A stretch of 62,883 nt of DNA from Mesotaenium endlicherianum. Taxonomy: Eukaryota; Streptophyta; Zygnematophyceae; Zygnematales; Mesotaeniaceae. Numbering within the stretch: position 1 is the stretch's first letter; each line of letters opens with the position of its first letter. Positions 58,874 through 62,883 of this stretch are shown here, piece by piece. Both the position numbers and the translations under genes were made by a program. A model generated the notes under the pieces. That model made no database searches. It saw only the letters and a list, made by a program, of their open reading frames with translations, and was not told the origin of the DNA. The stretch is taken from the NCBI GenBank assembly GCA_009602735.1, contig WELA01007467.1:27778-90660 (forward strand), written 5' to 3'.

Positions 58874-58940
58874 CATCAGAACAATAGAGCTTGATAATCC
58901 AGACAATGACGAGGCCCAAGCCAAGTGGTTACAGCGTCAT
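58874..58940 (-). pseudogene. SDR copy B, exon 1 (orphaned)
   Basis: ATG at 58940, then a TAA at the fourth codon. The exon has a 12-base deletion and its donor GT has become AT. It retains GLGLVIVW and IIKLY of the membrane anchor. The rest of the gene lies 46 kb to the left at 9013-12582. Confidence 0.78.
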
Positions 58941-59611
58941 TTCAGGTATTTGCAAGCTGCAGACGGCGTTTTGAGAATCGAGAAGTGTGCAGATCCGTAG
59001 TATCACTCAACAAAGAAATTGGTGCAAACCTAGAGACCCACTTTGAACGCGAAGCATAATAAAAGACAAAGGACTTAATGGACTGTTGTTTCTCACAACC
59101 GCGCTTGAGGCTTCTTGATATGAAATGAGATGATATGAAGCAATTTTAAAGACACGGTTCATGTCAATTCATGTATGCTCGCATGCTTATTTAGTTGAAG
59201 TTCTGTGCTAAACTCCACGATATATTGAGAACCAACGCAAGAGCCCGTGAGAGCACACGAGAGCACAGGAGACCGCGGGACGTGGCGGGAGACAGTGAGA
59301 GAAATGGAGAGCACCGGAGAGCCCAGGAAAGCTTACACCAGCCGACAGCCTTTGGTTGTTGATGGCTTGTCAACATTAGTCAACATGGTCGTCGTCATAA
59401 CTTTGTGGTTAGAGGTGCTCATCGACCATTGCTGCCAATCGCTGCCCCTTCTTCATGTCGATGTATGCTGATCGGTCCAACTTACTGCTTGCCAAGTGTC
59501 CCCATGCTTTGTATTCTTGCTTTACTGTGACCCCGCAACCTTTGACCTTACTCCGTCCGGCAACAACTGAGCGTACTGCTCAAATTGTGGAAATTGTCTA
59601 AAACAACTGGA

Positions 59612-59954
59612 ATCATGGGGTGCTACCTCTTTTGTCCAGGAGGGCATTCTTTGCGTAAAAAAATCAAAGGATTTGTAATTGGCGATGAAAATCAATATGT
59701 TGTGCATCTTGGTGAATTTAATCAAAATTCACATGTTTTTGCGGCATCTTTTCAAACTGTCGTCTTTCCTGCGGCAAATATCAAGCGTTTTTTAAAAATT
59801 CTTACGAACGATATCAACCGTCCGGAGTCGCCTGCGGCGCTTTTTCCAACCTTGCGGAATTAACCAATGAGACGAAGAAAGCGGCGGCTTCACTTGCAGA
59901 CTTTGCGATGTTTTCAATAATTCAGGAATCTTTGCGATAGTTAGCACCCCATGA
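59612..59954 (+). mobile_element. 343-bp TIR element with coding-like interior
   Basis: 13-bp perfect inverted repeats TCATGGGGTGCTA (59613) and TAGCACCCCATGA (ending 59954), flanked by CTGGA at 59607-59611 and 59955-59959. Unit A lacks it at about 3375. The interior has a 70-codon open stretch (from 59652, with KGFVIGDENQYVVHLGEFNQ and ending at TAA 59863) with an A/T-ending codon pattern unlike the surrounding host exons. No family recognised. Confidence 0.72.
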
Positions 59955-61025
59955 CTGGAGTGGCCAAAATAGGCCAAAATATGTATAGCAGGAACTACCA
60001 GGAAGGTGCAATAGGAACGGCAGGAACTGGGAAGAATGAGCAGGAAATGCAGGAAGTCCTAGACAAATCGTTGTCGTTTTTTGCAAAACATTTGTCTAGT
60101 AGCTGTTTGTCACTATGGATAGGTGTTATCTGATATATCAAAAGACAGTACAGTGTACACTCTATCACGACTGACAGTGAAGCGTTCAGGGGCGAACGCG
60201 TCAACAACTAAATTAAATACTGCTAATACCAGCTATTACTGCATTGTGGAAGCAGGCCTTCAAACATGGGCCGATTCTAGACCTGACGCTAGTTCTAGCC
60301 GATTGAATTGCAGCCGTGAGCGAAGAACGTTTAGAACCTTTCAAAAAACACCTGTCACCTTCTGGTGAAATTACATAAATTAGAGGGCCTTTGTAAAGAA
60401 TCACTAAGTGCTCCATGACACGTTTTGTGTGATTGCGAGCGGCTCGACTGTCGATGAGCTTCGCCTGTAGTGTCTCGCACTTCCCATCCAGCCGCAAATT
60501 GCAACCATGTATTGCATTGTATACATACAAATGATGATCGAATGCGTCCATTTCGAGTTAGTGACTGAGGGTGCTGGTTCTGTTCATGCATCGCGAACCT
60601 GTCCAGAACAACCCGAAAGGATCCAACCTTCTTGTCTCGTCCGCGGTCGTGCCATTTCGTGCCCTCAGGGCACCTCTAGGTGCCTCTTAGGCACCTCTAG
60701 GCACCTCTGGGCTGCCTCTGGGGCAAACAGCCGATGGAGAATCTACCTCAACCAGTAGAGCACTTCGCCGATACCGCCAAGTAAATTCGACAACATATTT
60801 GTCGTGTATGCAGTTACCAACTCCCGCCCCTAGTTGCGCCCTATCGGGCACGAACCCCGCTCGCTCTAGATTTTTCGATACCAGTCGAGGCAAGTCGAGG
60901 ATTGTCAGAATTCACCGCATGTATATATTTAGAAAGAGTTCGGGAGCTTCAGCAAGTTTCTAACGCCGGTTTGTAACAGCTACTCTTACCTTCCTTTCTC
61001 TAGCTTTTTATACTCAATTCTTAAA
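59955..61025 (+). promoter_or_regulatory. Upstream region of ferritin-like gene B
   Basis: Conserved with 3919-4573 of unit A, plus extra sequence at 60360-60600 (partly matching elsewhere in A only weakly). A TATA-like TATATATT lies at about 60922, roughly 100 bp before the ATG. Confidence 0.4.
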
Positions 61026-62731
61026 ATGGCGTCCAATGTAGCATATCTCGTCGCATTCCTGGCCTTGTTCTCGTGCGCGGCATCAGCTGTGGATCTTGAC
61101 GTACCTATCCTGAACTTCGCCCTGAACCTCGGTGAGTGCTTTGTTCCCGCAAATTCGTCATGGAAACGTACAAATTGAGCTGCTGAAAGCAGTCGATTTG
61201 TCTATATGTTATATCCCGCACTAGCATGGCTGTGCGAAGCGCTGACACAGTGGTGCGATGGTTACGGCCATCTTGATTACTGTTAGACGAAGCTGCAGGC
61301 TGTTTCCGATCAACCTGATTACGATGTCTGCGATCATTCAGACAACCAGCTGATTGCTCCTTTTATTTCTAATTACGATTGCGGTTCGGTTTCAATGCTG
61401 AACAATCAATACTGACTTATTCCTCAACTTTGTGCAGAATGCCTCGAGGCACAGTTCTACTCGTGGGCTGCCTATGGCAAGGGTCTATCTCTCGCCGACA
61501 GAGGAGGTGGCCCCCTCCCTCTTGGAGGCAACAAAGCCCTCCTCAGCCCGGCTGCCAGGGCCATCGCCTCTGACATTGCCGACGACGAGATTAGCCACGT
61601 TAGATTCCTGAGGGCTGCGCTCGGAAAGGCCGCCGTGCAGTGCCCCAGGATCGACATTGGGAAAGCCTTTGGCGATGCTGCCGTCGCCGCTTTTGGGGGG
61701 AAGATCAGCCCCCCCTTCAACCCTTACGGCAGTGACATCGTGTTCTACCACGGTGCCTTCATCTTCGAGGACGTCGGTGTGACTGCGTACAAGGGCGCCG
61801 CCCGCCTCATCACCAACAAGGACTACCTGGAGGTGAGCATCTCCGAAATTTCTCTGATCCGCTGAATGTGCTGGTTGGGCCCTGAGCTCTGGGCGGGGGG
61901 CTCTGAGCTCTGGGCGGGTCAGTTGGAGTTTGTGGTGGGTTGGATTGGAATTTAATTGGCTTGGGCTGGAGTTGATCACGAGGGCCTTGCATGCAGCTGG
62001 GCCTTGTCGAGTGCCTCAGTTCCTAGAAGTTTCAATCTACTGGTTCCACACGCTTTCAACCTTCAGGGGGGGTAGCTTGTTGCCATCTGGGGCTCACTCT
62101 GCATTTGTCTGACTGATTATCTGTGTGGAGCAGTTTCGCCACCCTAGCAAAGTGCTTCTCTGGTACCTTCGTGAATGGAATGCTGGGTGGCCTACAATGG
62201 GGTGACCGGCGTAATTGATGTATAGGGAAGCTTTGGCTGATCAAGTTTCTCCTCTGTGACATCCTCAAGGATTACTTCTTTCCCTTGCTTCAGCACGCTG
62301 CTGGGGAGCTTGTGTCCCATGGAGGCTGATGTTGATCTCCTCCCTCTTTATCAAGCTTCTAACGTTGATTGTTCCTCCCTTTGCTTTTGTTCTCCTCTCT
62401 CAACCAGGTTGCTGCTGGTATCCTTGCCGTGGAGGCGTACCACGGAGGCTTTATCCGCGCCAAGCTTCTGGAGTCAGCCGACGAGTACGTTTTCCCGTAC
62501 AAGACCGAGGTGAGGGCGATCATCGGTGCCATTTCTGCCCTTCGCGCAGCCGTGAGCGGCCAGAAGGACGACCAGGGCATCATCGAGAACCACAAATACG
62601 TCATCGCGCCGGCCGACAAGGACGCAGTCGCTTTCAGCCGCAACACCACCCAGGTCCTCCGCATCGTCTACCTTGGAGGCAAGACCAAGGGAGGCTTCTT
62701 CCCCCTGGGCCTCAACGGCGACATCAAGTAG
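61026..62731 (+). CDS. Desiccation-related PCC13-62-like ferritin-like protein, copy B
   Basis: Exons 61026-61131, 61438-61832 and 62408-62731 (introns 306 and 575 bp), 274 aa, same splice phases as copy A. Signal peptide MASNVAYLVAFLALFSCAASA, both EXXH motifs (DEISHV, VEAYHGG) and the C-terminal block are intact. I count about 11 amino-acid differences from copy A, mostly conservative (for example FPYKTEV for FPHMTEV, APADKDA for APANKNA). It is still open despite the 46-kb insertion into the neighbouring SDR, and its own proximal upstream sequence is retained, so it is probably functional. Confidence 0.95.
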
Positions 62732-62883
62732 AAAATGAATGGGTGCCGGTAGCAGATGGAGGGATGTGTATATTTATAGATTTCAATTGACTTCTTAGCA
62801 TAAAAGAATGCAAGGACTCTCAACCCCCCTAGCTCCCTCCTGCTGCTCATTGGGGGAGGGGGAGGGGGAGGGGGAATGGGGGG
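62732..62883 (+). other. 3' flank of ferritin gene B
   Basis: Matches the 3' flank of gene A (GCAGATGGAGGGATGT and the G-rich end), so the duplication extends beyond the right edge. Confidence 0.6.

Larger units (their letters stand above)
58691..62883. repeat. Tandem segmental duplication, unit B (right part)
   Basis: Continuation of the unit B block 9930-12671 after the transposon cluster. It matches about 2406-6475 of unit A and resumes at CAGACATCATTTCC. Confidence 0.9.

Noticed and set aside
60360..60600. Possible extra gene upstream of ferritin-B
   Set aside because: Short ORFs on both strands without motifs or splice support.

Overview
The window is nuclear DNA from a eukaryote, most likely a streptophyte (green-plant lineage) genome. 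The host genes have GT-AG introns, one family is the plant-type desiccation-related PCC13-62 ferritin-like protein, and the retrotransposons are chromodomain Ty3/gypsy and Ty1/copia elements primed by initiator-Met tRNA. A charophyte alga such as Chara is my best guess from the repeat load and the look of the element proteins. The species itself is inferred and not shown by the sequence. Layout of host DNA: a divergent gene pair, a short-chain dehydrogenase/reductase (SDR) on the minus strand and a secreted ferritin-like gene on the plus strand, has been tandemly duplicated with a unit of about 9.9 kb. Unit A runs from the left edge to about 9.9 kb (SDR exons 4 to 1 at 86-2668, ferritin gene at 4574-6327). 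Unit B runs from about 9.93 kb to the right edge, but it is split at 12671/58691 by about 46 kb of nested transposons. Both ferritin genes look intact (274 aa each, about 96% identical). SDR-A looks intact as far as it can be seen and runs off the left edge. SDR-B is dead: it has lost splice sites, carries a stop codon and a frameshift, and its first exon lies 46 kb from the second. Layout of the 46-kb insertion: the outer shell is a decayed Ty1/copia element (minus strand) with its 3' LTR at 12672-13221 and a truncated 5' LTR at about 58240-58690; unit A keeps the empty site. Inside the copia are hAT-type MITEs, a solo gypsy LTR (49846-56698, TSD TTGAG) that itself received a young, apparently complete chromovirus (50007-56148), and a block of about 33 kb. 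That block holds a broken orphan transposase-like gene (18531-29620) interrupted by gypsy element 1 (19955-28894, TSD AACTG), a GC-rich minisatellite, a degenerate hAT transposase gene (35131-38760) split by a 1262-bp solo LTR (TSD TTGTG), and gypsy element 2 (38980-47890). Elements 1 and 2 belong to one chromovirus family with notable features: a canonical -1 frameshift heptamer TTTAAAA at the gag/pol overlap, an extra sense-strand third ORF between the chromodomain and the 3' LTR (coiled coil, conserved core, acidic and Arg-Ser-rich tail), and a second copy of the polypurine tract just upstream of that ORF. This extended retrotransposon architecture is the most novel-looking system here. Limits: exon boundaries are judged by eye from splice signals and comparison of the copies. 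No alignment or database search was run, and percentages are hand counts.
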